Shown here: positions 55,358 to 63,817 of the stretch, piece by piece
How the letters are laid out: each line of letters starts with the position of its first letter
Numbering within the stretch: the stretch's first letter is position 1
Assembly: GCF_041906005.1 (NCBI RefSeq)
Contig: NZ_JAYRJY010000001.1
Location: 3,038,001 to 3,102,000 of the forward strand
DNA length: 64,000 nucleotides
Direction: 5' to 3'
Source: Ferrovibrio sp041906005
GTDB taxonomy: Bacteria > Pseudomonadota > Alphaproteobacteria > Ferrovibrionales > Ferrovibrionaceae
The notes under the pieces: model-generated
Seen by the model: only the letters and a program-made list of their open reading frames with translations
What the model was told of the DNA's origin: nothing
The model's database searches: none
Program-made: the position numbers and the translations under genes

Positions 55358-56187
55358 GCCAACCGCAGCACCGCGCGTTCAGCCAAAGCCTGCGCCTGCC
55401 CGATCTCGGTTTCACTGGAGGAATGATCACTAATGTCGAGGTAATCTTCGGCCAGGCGCTCGGCTATAGTCAGGATATCGCTCATTCCCTTAGCCGTGTC
55501 TTCGACGGGCTGAACGCCGGTCAACTGTCCTGCCGATTGGCGCGATTCCTGTGCCAGCCGCCGCAACTCCTGCGCCACTTCGCCTTGTGCGCCCGCCGCC
55601 GCCCGCTCAAGGTCCTGCGCCAGTCGAAGCTCGAGCTGCCTCAGGCCTGCCAGCGTTTTGGCACCTGCAGGCGAGGTCTTGCCGAGCCCCTCGGCGTGAT
55701 AGGCTTGCCGGCGAGCGCGCCGCAGATCCCAGGCATGCTGCAATTCCTGGCGCGCCATCGTCTCGGCCGCCTCGCGAATGGCGCCGGCCTCGGCATGGGC
55801 TGCGATATAGCTCCACAGCGCAAAAGCGCGATCCTCATTCTGCACCGCGACCGCTAGGATGCGATAAGCGGTGGCTAGGCGCGATGATGCCAGTTCTCTG
55901 CCGCCGGCCAGATCGAAGGTCTCAGGCAGATCCCAGCGGATCGCGGCAGGGTCCGGGGTCTTGCCCGAATGCTGCTTTGACCACGCCTGCACATAATGTT
56001 CGTGATGTCGTTCTTCAGCAGCCAACGTCTCGAACAGGTCCGCAAGCTTCGGCAAACCTTCCTGGCGCGTTTTTTCAGCGAACGCTGCGTAATTTTCGGC
56101 GGCCTCGTGCTCCAGCGCATATGCAATGGCTAGAAGCTCGTCGAGTGACCGGACGGGGGAGGGCGGTTCCGATGTCAAATAAGTCAT
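55318..56187 (-). CDS. Ferritin-like (rubrerythrin-type) diiron protein
   Basis: A 289-aa cytosolic protein. A ferritin-like four-helix unit has diiron ligand candidates Glu28, Glu59-x2-His62, Glu118 and Glu148-x2-His151, matching the E, ExxH, E, ExxH scheme. The C-terminal part (about 180-289) is another helical segment (LRQLELRLAQDLERAAAGAQ) not belonging to the diiron core. It may detoxify NO, peroxide or iron during denitrification, which is inferred from the neighbours. ATG 56187 has a GGAG site 7 bp upstream; a longer frame runs through the nosR control region. Divergent from nosR. Confidence 0.82.
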   Translation of the reverse strand: MTYLTSEPPSPVRSLDELLAIAYALEHEAAENYAAFAEKTRQEGLPKLADLFETLAAEERHHEHYVQAWSKQHSGKTPDPAAIRWDLPETFDLAGGRELASSRLATAYRILAVAVQNEDRAFALWSYIAAHAEAGAIREAAETMARQELQHAWDLRRARRQAYHAEGLGKTSPAGAKTLAGLRQLELRLAQDLERAAAGAQGEVAQELRRLAQESRQSAGQLTGVQPVEDTAKGMSDILTIAERLAEDYLDISDHSSSETEIGQAQALAERAVLRLAQLRALGKALPGG

Positions 56188-56250
56188 CCGGATCTCCTCG
56201 CTGTCGTGATGCAGCGGGAGTCTCCTCGCTTCTGCGCCATGGGTCAAATT

Positions 56251-56264
56251 TTGACATCCGTCAA
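56251..56264. promoter_or_regulatory. Distal Crp/Fnr-type box upstream of nosR
   Basis: The site TTGAC-ATCC-GTCAA is a perfect 5-bp dyad with a 4-bp centre. It is exactly 50 bp upstream (centre to centre) of the proximal box and would be centred at -91.5, a class I position. Confidence 0.8.
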
Positions 56265-56300
56265 TAATAGCGTAGGCTTTCTCTGAAGACGGAGAAATAT

Positions 56301-56314
56301 TTGACATAGCACAA
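56301..56314 (+). promoter_or_regulatory. Proximal Crp/Fnr-type box of the nosR promoter
   Basis: The site TTGAC-ATAG-CACAA is centred 29.5 bases before the TAT of the -10-like TATAGC, which places it at -41.5, the class II activation position. Confidence 0.75.
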
Positions 56315-56336
56315 CGAATACTGGGGCTCCGATTTC

Positions 56337-56342
56337 TATAGC
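56337..56342 (+). promoter_or_regulatory. Candidate -10 element of nosR
   Basis: TATAGC within TTTCTATAGC. It predicts transcription starting near 56349, giving a 50-base leader before the nosR ATG at 56399. Confidence 0.6.
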
Positions 56343-56398
56343 TTTGATGCAAAGGCCGTTTTTGCTCCTTCCTCCTCAATCGGCCGTCGAAAGGGAAC

Positions 56399-58711
56399 AT
56401 GCGTCTTTCCTCCGCGTTTGTGCTTTGGGAACGATTTGTATTCTTCGCCCGCCTGCGGGGGAGGAAAGCACTGCGTCATCGGCATGTTCATCTTCCGGGG
56501 CAGTTCGCCGCCGCCCTGGTGCTTTTTCTGCTGAGCACTATGCCAGTCATGGCGGACTCGCGGCTGGCAGAATTCCTGCCCAAGGTGCAGCCATCCGAAC
56601 TGGTTCCCGGCGCGGATCATTTCGGTTCCGCACAGGGCACCCCGCCCGTCGTACCGGCCTACCAGGGAAATACACTGCTCGGTTATGTCTATCTGAATGC
56701 CGACTTCACCAATGCGGTAGGATATTCCGGTAAGCCGATCCACATGCTGGCCGGTATTGATCCGAAGGGAACCATAACGGGTATCCGCCTAGTGGATCAT
56801 AAGGAACCGATCGTGTTGATCGGCATCCCCGAGGCCAAGGTCGTGGCAACAATGAACAGCCTGATCGGCCGTAATATTGGAGCCATTGCCAGCGGTGCCG
56901 AGCGGCCCCCACAGGTTGATATCGTCAGCGGTGCCACAGTCACCGTTCTTGTGATGGCCGACAGCGTGATCCGGTCTGCAGTTCGCTTGGTCCGCAGCGG
57001 CCGTCTGGGGGGAGTGGCGCAAGACGCCATCGTGGCTGCCCCAATCCAGGCCAGGGAAATTGATTCAGAGCGCAGCGAAATCCGCGGCTGGGATGAATTG
57101 GTGGGTGATGGCTCAGTGCGGCGTTTAAGCCTGAGCATTGGCGATGTGAACCAGGCATTTACCCGTGCGGGTAATGCCGAAGCGGCCCGAAATGCGGAAG
57201 GTCGGTCCGAAGACAGTTTCATCGAAATGTTCATTGCGCCCGTTTCGGTGCCGACCATCGGCCGCAGTCTGCTGGGCGATGAGGGCTATGCTCGTCTGCG
57301 CGAGCAACTGAAACCATCTCAGCAGGCCATCGTGGTGGCCGGCGATGGTACCTATTCCTTCAAGGGCTCGGGTTATGTACGGGGCGGCATCTTCGACCGT
57401 ATCGAGCTGCTACAAGATGGTAGTAGCACGCGCTTCCGTGATCGCAATCATACGCGGCTGGGTGCGCTAGAGGCGGTCGGTTCGCCCGAGTTGCGCGAAA
57501 TCGCTCTGTTCGTCATGCCCGATGATTTCCGCCTCGACCTGACCCAACCTTGGCAGCTGCAGCTTCTGGTCCAGCGTAATATCGGGGCGCGCGATAAAGC
57601 CTTTATTACCTTCGATTTGGATTACAGCCTGCCGGAAAAATATCTGCGGGCTGTTCCGATTGCTTCGCCGCGGGCTGCCGCCCCTGTTGCTGCCACGCAG
57701 CAAGTCACTGCGACCGACACGCTTGAGCAGCCGCTGTGGCAGCGTATCTGGTGGGCCAATGCCTTCGAGATCGGCGTCACTGTTGCGGGCCTGTTAGTGC
57801 TTACCGCGATCTTTTTCTTTCAGGATACCCTGGTGCGGCGCCCACGGATGTATGCCTGGATCCGGCGTGGCTTCCTCTTGTTTACACTGATCTGGCTCGG
57901 CTGGTACACCAATGCCCAGCTTTCGGTGGTGAACGTTGTCACTTTCACCAATGCATTGATCACGGGTTTCAACTGGGAATTTTTCCTGGCTGCGCCGCTG
58001 ATTTTCATCCTGTGGGCCGCAATTGCCGCTGCTCTACTGTTCTGGGGGCGTGGACCATTCTGTGGCTGGCTCTGTCCGTTCGGCGCGTTGCAGGAGTTGC
58101 TGAATAATCTGGCGCAGTGGCTGAAGGTGCCGCAGATCAAGGTGCCATGGGCCTTGCATGAGCGGCTCTGGCCGATCAAGTACATCATCTTCCTCGGCCT
58201 GTTCGGACTGTCCTTCTATTCAGTGGCGCTGGCCGAGGTGTTCTCCGAGGTCGAGCCGTTCAAGACCTCGATCATCCTGAAATTCAGTCGTGACTGGCCG
58301 TTCGTCATCTATGCGCTGACGCTGCTTTCAACTGGCCTGTTCATCGAGCGCTTTTTCTGCCGCTACCTCTGCCCGCTGGGTGCGGCTCTGGCCATCCCCG
58401 GCCGCATCCGGATGTTCGAATGGCTGAAACGCTGGCCGGAATGCGGCTCGCCTTGCCAACGCTGCGCCAAAGAATGCCCGGTGCAGTCGATCCATCCCGA
58501 GGGACATATCAACGTCAATGAGTGCATCTACTGCATGCATTGCCAGGAACTGTACCACGATGATCATCGCTGCCCCCACATGATCCAGATCCGGCTGAAA
58601 CGCGAGCGTTATGACGCGCTGGCTGCGCCTCTGACCAAGGCGGGTGGGCCGAAAGCGGCTTATGCCGATCGGAATCGAAAGCCGACGGAGCCGGCGGTTC
58701 CCGCAGATTGA
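56399..58711 (+). CDS. nosR: Nitrous oxide reductase maturation/electron-transfer flavoprotein NosR
   Basis: A 770-aa membrane iron-sulfur flavoprotein that supplies electrons to NosZ and supports nos expression. After an N-terminal membrane region there is a periplasmic FMN_bind domain with the flavinylation site SGATVTV near 177-183. About six helices follow, with cysteine motifs CGWLCPFGA and CRYLCPLGA. The C-terminal cytoplasmic part holds two 4Fe-4S clusters, in CGSPCQRCAKECP and CIYCMHCQELY. ATG 56399 is the first of the nos genes and is preceded by the double Crp/Fnr-type boxes. nosZ follows after 22 bp. Confidence 0.95.
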   Translation: MRLSSAFVLWERFVFFARLRGRKALRHRHVHLPGQFAAALVLFLLSTMPVMADSRLAEFLPKVQPSELVPGADHFGSAQGTPPVVPAYQGNTLLGYVYLNADFTNAVGYSGKPIHMLAGIDPKGTITGIRLVDHKEPIVLIGIPEAKVVATMNSLIGRNIGAIASGAERPPQVDIVSGATVTVLVMADSVIRSAVRLVRSGRLGGVAQDAIVAAPIQAREIDSERSEIRGWDELVGDGSVRRLSLSIGDVNQAFTRAGNAEAARNAEGRSEDSFIEMFIAPVSVPTIGRSLLGDEGYARLREQLKPSQQAIVVAGDGTYSFKGSGYVRGGIFDRIELLQDGSSTRFRDRNHTRLGALEAVGSPELREIALFVMPDDFRLDLTQPWQLQLLVQRNIGARDKAFITFDLDYSLPEKYLRAVPIASPRAAAPVAATQQVTATDTLEQPLWQRIWWANAFEIGVTVAGLLVLTAIFFFQDTLVRRPRMYAWIRRGFLLFTLIWLGWYTNAQLSVVNVVTFTNALITGFNWEFFLAAPLIFILWAAIAAALLFWGRGPFCGWLCPFGALQELLNNLAQWLKVPQIKVPWALHERLWPIKYIIFLGLFGLSFYSVALAEVFSEVEPFKTSIILKFSRDWPFVIYALTLLSTGLFIERFFCRYLCPLGAALAIPGRIRMFEWLKRWPECGSPCQRCAKECPVQSIHPEGHINVNECIYCMHCQELYHDDHRCPHMIQIRLKRERYDALAAPLTKAGGPKAAYADRNRKPTEPAVPAD

Positions 58712-58733
58712 GTTCAACACGAAGGAGACCATC

Positions 58734-60680
58734 ATGACTAAGGAAGACGATAACAACAGGAAGGGGCTGAGCAGGCGCCACGTACTTGGCACGACGGCTG
58801 CGGTGGCCGCGGCCGGTGCGACAGGGCTGGCTGGCGGCCTGGTGACGGGCCGTGACGGGACTGTCAGTTCCGCCGAAGCGCAGCCACGCCAGGCTGGCCG
58901 GCCCGCGGCCGGTGGAAAATACGAGGTCAAGCCCGGCGAGCTGGATGAATATTATGTCTTCTTTTCCAGTGGTCAAACCGGAGAGGTCCGCATCGTTGGC
59001 TTGCCATCGATGCGCGAACTGATGCGCGTGCCGGTTTTCAACCGCGACAGCGCCACCGGTTGGGGGCAGACGAATGAAAGCCTCAAGGTCCTGACCGAAG
59101 GTCTGACTCCGGAAAGCAAGGAATTCCTCAAGACGCGCGGCGGCACCTACATGAACGGTGACCTGCACCATCCGCATCCGTCTTTCACGAACGGCACCTA
59201 TGACGGGCGTTACCTCTACGCCAACGACAAGTCGAATACGCGGGTCTGCCGCATCCGGCTCGACATCATGAAATGCGACAAGATCGTGCAGATTCCGAAC
59301 CAGGCCACGGTGCATGGCTTACGCGTGCAGAAATACCCCAAGACAGGCTATGTCTTCTGCAACGGTGAAGACCGCGTACCTGTTCCCAACGACGGCAAGG
59401 TGCTGGACGATCCAACGAAATATGTCTCGTCGTTCACCGCCATCGATGGCGAGACCATGAAGATCGCCTGGCAAATTCAGGTCAGCGGCAATCTCGATAA
59501 CGTCGATGCCGATTACCAGGGCAAATATGCCTGGTCGACCTGCTATAACTCGGAAGAGGGCGTCACACTCGCCGAGACCATGGCCAACGAGCAGGACTGG
59601 GTTGTCGTCTTCGACATCAAACGCATCGAAGATGCGGTGAAGCAGGGCAAGGCCAAGATGATTGGCGGTGTGCCGGTGCTGGATGGTCGCAAAGGTTCGC
59701 CTTATACGCGCTATATCCCGGTTGGCAACAGCCCGCACGGCATCAACACGGCGCCCGATGGTATCCATTTTGTCGCCAACGGCAAGCTCTCGCCGACCGT
59801 CACGGTGTTCGATGCGCGCAAGCTGCCTGACCTGTTCGACGACAAGATCAAACCGCGCGATGTGGTGGTGGCCGAACCGGAACTGGGCCTTGGCCCGCTC
59901 CATACTGCCTATGACGGCAAGGGCAACGCCTATACCACGCTGTTCCTCGACAGTCAGATCGTGAAATGGAACATCGACGCGGCGAAGCGGGCCTTCAAGG
60001 GCGAGAAGGTCAATCCGGTGATTCAGAAGCTGGATGTGCATTACCAGCCCGGTCATAACCACACCTCCATGGGTCAAACCAAGGAGGCGGACGGTAAATG
60101 GCTGATTTCTTTAAACAAGTTCTCGAAGGACCGCTATCTCAACGTTGGCCCACTGAAACCAGAGAACGATCAGCTGATTGACATTTCCGGCGACAAGATG
60201 GTGCTGGTGCATGACAGCCCGAGCTTTGCCGAACCGCATGATGCAACCATCGTGCACCGGTCGAAGATCAATCCGCTGCATGTGTGGAAGCGCGATGACC
60301 CGTTCTTCGCCGATGCCGTGAAGCAGGCCAAGGCCGATGGCGTCGACCTGGAGACCGATTCCAAGGTAATCCGGGCGGGCAACAAGGTGCGCGTTTACAT
60401 GACCTCCGCGGCGCCGGCTTTCGGCTTGGAGAAGTTCACGGTCAAGCAGGGCGATGAGGTCACCGTCTACGTCACCAATATCGATGACGTGGAAGACCTC
60501 ACCCATGGCTTCTGCCTGAACAACTACGGCATCAACATGGAAATTGGCCCACAGCAGACTTCTTCGGTCACCTTCACGGCCGACCGAGCGGGCGTCTACT
60601 GGTATTACTGCAGCTGGTTCTGCCATGCCATGCACATGGAAATGCAGGGCCGCATGCTGGTGGAACCGCGGAACGCCTGA
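58734..60680 (+). CDS. nosZ: Nitrous oxide reductase NosZ, clade I (Tat-exported)
   Basis: A 648-aa periplasmic copper enzyme that reduces N2O to N2. A twin-arginine signal (SRRHVLG, Arg14-Arg15) marks clade I. The N-terminal seven-bladed propeller has CuZ histidines starting in DLHHPHPS (H145, H146). The C-terminal cupredoxin domain has the CuA site CSWFCHAMHMEM: Cys626, Trp628, Cys630, His634 and Met637, plus the upstream His in DLTHGFC. The gene has an AAGGAG site and lies between nosR and nosD. All catalytic residues I can check are present. Confidence 0.97.
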   Translation: MTKEDDNNRKGLSRRHVLGTTAAVAAAGATGLAGGLVTGRDGTVSSAEAQPRQAGRPAAGGKYEVKPGELDEYYVFFSSGQTGEVRIVGLPSMRELMRVPVFNRDSATGWGQTNESLKVLTEGLTPESKEFLKTRGGTYMNGDLHHPHPSFTNGTYDGRYLYANDKSNTRVCRIRLDIMKCDKIVQIPNQATVHGLRVQKYPKTGYVFCNGEDRVPVPNDGKVLDDPTKYVSSFTAIDGETMKIAWQIQVSGNLDNVDADYQGKYAWSTCYNSEEGVTLAETMANEQDWVVVFDIKRIEDAVKQGKAKMIGGVPVLDGRKGSPYTRYIPVGNSPHGINTAPDGIHFVANGKLSPTVTVFDARKLPDLFDDKIKPRDVVVAEPELGLGPLHTAYDGKGNAYTTLFLDSQIVKWNIDAAKRAFKGEKVNPVIQKLDVHYQPGHNHTSMGQTKEADGKWLISLNKFSKDRYLNVGPLKPENDQLIDISGDKMVLVHDSPSFAEPHDATIVHRSKINPLHVWKRDDPFFADAVKQAKADGVDLETDSKVIRAGNKVRVYMTSAAPAFGLEKFTVKQGDEVTVYVTNIDDVEDLTHGFCLNNYGINMEIGPQQTSSVTFTADRAGVYWYYCSWFCHAMHMEMQGRMLVEPRNA

Positions 60681-60687
60681 GGTCGTG

Positions 60688-62073
60688 ATGCGGATCTTTT
60701 CCGCCATAGGCACTGCGCTGGCAGCGATCTTCGCTGCCAGTGCCAGCCTGCCCGTCCGGGCAGCCGAACTGCGCGTGTCGCCAGGTGCGGCCCTGCAGTC
60801 GGTGCTTGAGCGGGCGGCGGAAGGCGATGTGGTGATCCTGCCGGCCGGCGATTATCGCGGGCCGGTACGGATCGACCGCCGCCTGATTCTGCAGGGCGAA
60901 CCGGGAGCCATCCTGACGGGATCCGGCAACGGCAGTGTGGTGACCGTGCTGGCGTCCGGTTCCGTGGTGCGAGGCCTGACCGTACGCGGTTCCGGCGTCG
61001 ATCTGCCTTCACTTGATTCGGGGATTTTTGTCGCCAAGACCGCTGTGGGTGCGGTCGTGGAGGGCAACCGGATCGAGGGCAATCTGTACGGTATCTATCT
61101 GCATGGTGCGCAGGAGTCTGTGGCGCGCGACAATGTCATCATCGGGATCAAGGAGGGCCGGCGAAACGAGGCGGGCAACGGTATCTCGGTGTGGAATGCG
61201 CCCGACGCACAGGTATTGAATAATGACATCAGTTTCGGACGCGACGGTATCTTCGTTGCGGCCAGCAAGCGCAACAGGTTCAGCGGCAACCGCTTCCGTG
61301 ATTTGCGCTTCGCCATCCATTACATGTACACCAATGACAGCGAGATCAGTGGTAACGTGTCGACCGGCAATGCGGTTGGCTTTGCCGTGATGTATTCGCA
61401 TCGCCTGGTTGTCGAGAACAACATATCCGATGGTGACCGCGACCACGGTTTCTTATTCAATTATGCCAATGGCTCGCGCATCAGCAGCAACGCCGTATAT
61501 GGCCGCCTGCAGCCGGCCGATCGCTGGCTGGGCGCCGGCAGCCGTAGTCAGGCCGGCGAGCATGGTGTGCCGGTCAGCGAGCCGGCTTCCGGCAGTGTGG
61601 CGGGCATGCGGCTGGGGCCGGAGAAATGCGTGTTCATCTACAACGCCAACCAGAACCGCTTCCGTGACAACCGCTTCGAAGGCTGTGAGATCGGCATCCA
61701 TTTCACGGCCGGGTCGGAAGGCAATGAGATGAGCGGCAATGCCTTCATCCGCAATCGCAACCAGGTGAAGTATGTCGGCACGCGATATCTCGACTGGTCG
61801 AAGGGCGGGCGCGGCAATTACTGGAGCGACAATCCGGCCTTTGATCTGAATGGCGACGGCATCGGTGATACTGCCTACCGACCCAACGATCTGATCGACA
61901 AGGTGCTGTGGACGGCGCCGCAGGCCAAACTTTTGGTCAACAGTCCGGCCGTGCAGGTAATCCGCTGGGCGCAAGCGCAATTTCCCGCCCTGCTGCCGGG
62001 CGGTGTAATCGACAGTGCGCCGCTGATGACACCGCCGGCACTGGCCACAGGTGCAGATCGCGAGTTGAAATGA
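60688..62073 (+). CDS. nosD: Copper-site maturation protein NosD
   Basis: A 461-aa periplasmic protein with a signal peptide (residues 1-25) and a right-handed beta-helix made of CASH-type repeats (NRIEGNLYGIYLHGAQESVARDN, among several). NosD acts with NosF and NosY to build the CuZ centre of NosZ. It starts 7 bp after nosZ and overlaps nosF by 4 bp, the standard nosDFY coupling. Confidence 0.95.
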   Translation: MRIFSAIGTALAAIFAASASLPVRAAELRVSPGAALQSVLERAAEGDVVILPAGDYRGPVRIDRRLILQGEPGAILTGSGNGSVVTVLASGSVVRGLTVRGSGVDLPSLDSGIFVAKTAVGAVVEGNRIEGNLYGIYLHGAQESVARDNVIIGIKEGRRNEAGNGISVWNAPDAQVLNNDISFGRDGIFVAASKRNRFSGNRFRDLRFAIHYMYTNDSEISGNVSTGNAVGFAVMYSHRLVVENNISDGDRDHGFLFNYANGSRISSNAVYGRLQPADRWLGAGSRSQAGEHGVPVSEPASGSVAGMRLGPEKCVFIYNANQNRFRDNRFEGCEIGIHFTAGSEGNEMSGNAFIRNRNQVKYVGTRYLDWSKGGRGNYWSDNPAFDLNGDGIGDTAYRPNDLIDKVLWTAPQAKLLVNSPAVQVIRWAQAQFPALLPGGVIDSAPLMTPPALATGADRELK

Positions 62074-62990
62074 GCAATACCGTCGAAATTGACAATGTCA
62101 GCAAGCGTTATGGCCGGATCGAGGCTGTGCGCGGCGTTTCCTTCGCCCTGCCGCCCGGTGAAACCGTGGCACTGGTCGGCCATAACGGCGCTGGCAAGAC
62201 CACATTGATCAAACTGATGCTGGGTCTGGTCCATCCCACTGAAGGCAGCGTGAAAATTCTGGGTGAACACCCGGCCGCCGGTGAATTCGCCGCCCGTCGC
62301 CGCTTGGGCTACCTGCCTGAGAACGTGTCGTTCAACGCGGCCCTCACCGGGCGCGAATTGCTATCCTTCTACGCACGCCTGAAAGGCGAATCTCCGACCC
62401 AGGCCATGGCCTTGCTGGATCGCGTCGGGCTGGCTGCTGCTGCCAGCCGGCGGGTCGGCACCTATTCCAAAGGCATGCGCCAGCGTCTTGGCCTCGCTCA
62501 GGCCTTGATCGGCGAACCGGCGTTGCTGCTGCTCGACGAACCCACTACGGGCCTTGATCCGGCACTGCGCCAGAGTTTTTACGAAATCGTGCAGGAGTTG
62601 CGTGATCGCGGTGCCACCGTGGTCCTCTCCTCTCATGCGCTGACCGAACTGGAAGAACGCACTGACCGGGTCGTCATCATAAACCGGGGACTGATGGTGG
62701 CTAACGGCTCGCTCGATGCCTTGCGCCGTATCGCCCGGCTGCCGACACGGATTCGACTCCACCTGACCGGCGGCCGCCCACCGCACTTGCCCGGCTGGCT
62801 CGAAGCCGCCGGCGCCTGGCGGCCGGTCAACGGCCATGTTGTCGAACTCGATGCCCTGCCTGAGCAAAAGATGGATCTGCTGCGGCAGGCGATCCACGCC
62901 GATCACGCGCTTGAGGATATCGAGGTGGTGCCGCCCACGCTGGATGAGCTTTATGCCCATTTCCTGCGCAGCCAGGAGGATGCCCGATGA
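62070..62990 (+). CDS. nosF: NosF, ATPase of the nos maturation ABC transporter
   Basis: A 306-aa cytosolic ABC ATPase. It has Walker A GHNGAGKTT (about 38-46), signature YSKGMRQRL, Walker B LLLLDEPTTGLD and the switch His in SSHAL. It powers NosY in transport of a sulfur-containing or related component for CuZ assembly. It overlaps nosD and nosY by 4 bp each. Confidence 0.95.
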   Translation: MSNTVEIDNVSKRYGRIEAVRGVSFALPPGETVALVGHNGAGKTTLIKLMLGLVHPTEGSVKILGEHPAAGEFAARRRLGYLPENVSFNAALTGRELLSFYARLKGESPTQAMALLDRVGLAAAASRRVGTYSKGMRQRLGLAQALIGEPALLLLDEPTTGLDPALRQSFYEIVQELRDRGATVVLSSHALTELEERTDRVVIINRGLMVANGSLDALRRIARLPTRIRLHLTGGRPPHLPGWLEAAGAWRPVNGHVVELDALPEQKMDLLRQAIHADHALEDIEVVPPTLDELYAHFLRSQEDAR

Positions 62991-63817
62991 AAAGCCTGTG
63001 CATCATCGCGATCAAGGAGATCCAGGAAGGCCTGCGCAACCGCTGGGTCCTGGCCACCACCCTGTTGTTGCTGGCTCTGTCGCTGACTCTGAGCTTTCTC
63101 GGCAGTGCGCCGACCGGCAATGTCGGTGTGCGCGCGCTGGATGTGGTGATCGTCAGCCTGTCCAGTCTGTCGATCTTCCTGCTGCCACTGATCGCGCTGC
63201 TGATCTCATACGACGCCATCGTCGGAGAGGTGGATCGCGGTACCATGCTATTGCTCCTCAGCTATCCTGTAGCGCGCTGGCAGGTGCTGTTGGGCAAGTT
63301 CTGTGGCCATCTGGCCATCCTGGCATTTGCCACCATCCTCGGCTATGGCGCGACCGCGGCTGCGCTGGCGCTGACCGGGACGCCGATCGAGGCCGATAGC
63401 TGGATGGCCTTTGCCCGGCTGATCGGATCTTCGACCCTGCTGGGGGCCGTGTTCGTTGCCATTGGTTACCTGATCAGCGCCCAGGTGCAGGATCGCGGCA
63501 CGGCTGGCGGGATCGCCATCGGCATCTGGCTGGTGCTGGTGCTGCTCTACGACATGGCGATTCTCGGCTTCCTGGTGGTCGACCAGGGTCGTACGCTGTC
63601 GGCCGGCATGCTCAACATCCTGCTGCTGCTCAATCCCACTGATACCTACCGGATGTTCAATCTGGCCGGTTCGGCCGGAGTCAGCAGCCTGTCCGGCATG
63701 GCTGGCATCGCCGAGGTCCAAACCCTGCAGCCGCCTACGTTGCTGGCGATGCTGGCGGTGTGGATTCTTCTGCCGCTTGCCGCTGCCACCACCATCTTTT
63801 CGCGGAGGGAATTATGA
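62987..63817 (+). CDS. nosY: NosY, membrane permease of the nos maturation ABC transporter
   Basis: A 276-aa inner-membrane protein with six hydrophobic helices, the ABC-2 type permease partner of NosF. The N-terminal cytoplasmic segment IIAIKEIQEGLRNRWVL is typical of NosY. It overlaps nosF and nosL by 4 bp each. Confidence 0.94.
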   Translation: MKSLCIIAIKEIQEGLRNRWVLATTLLLLALSLTLSFLGSAPTGNVGVRALDVVIVSLSSLSIFLLPLIALLISYDAIVGEVDRGTMLLLLSYPVARWQVLLGKFCGHLAILAFATILGYGATAAALALTGTPIEADSWMAFARLIGSSTLLGAVFVAIGYLISAQVQDRGTAGGIAIGIWLVLVLLYDMAILGFLVVDQGRTLSAGMLNILLLLNPTDTYRMFNLAGSAGVSSLSGMAGIAEVQTLQPPTLLAMLAVWILLPLAAATTIFSRREL

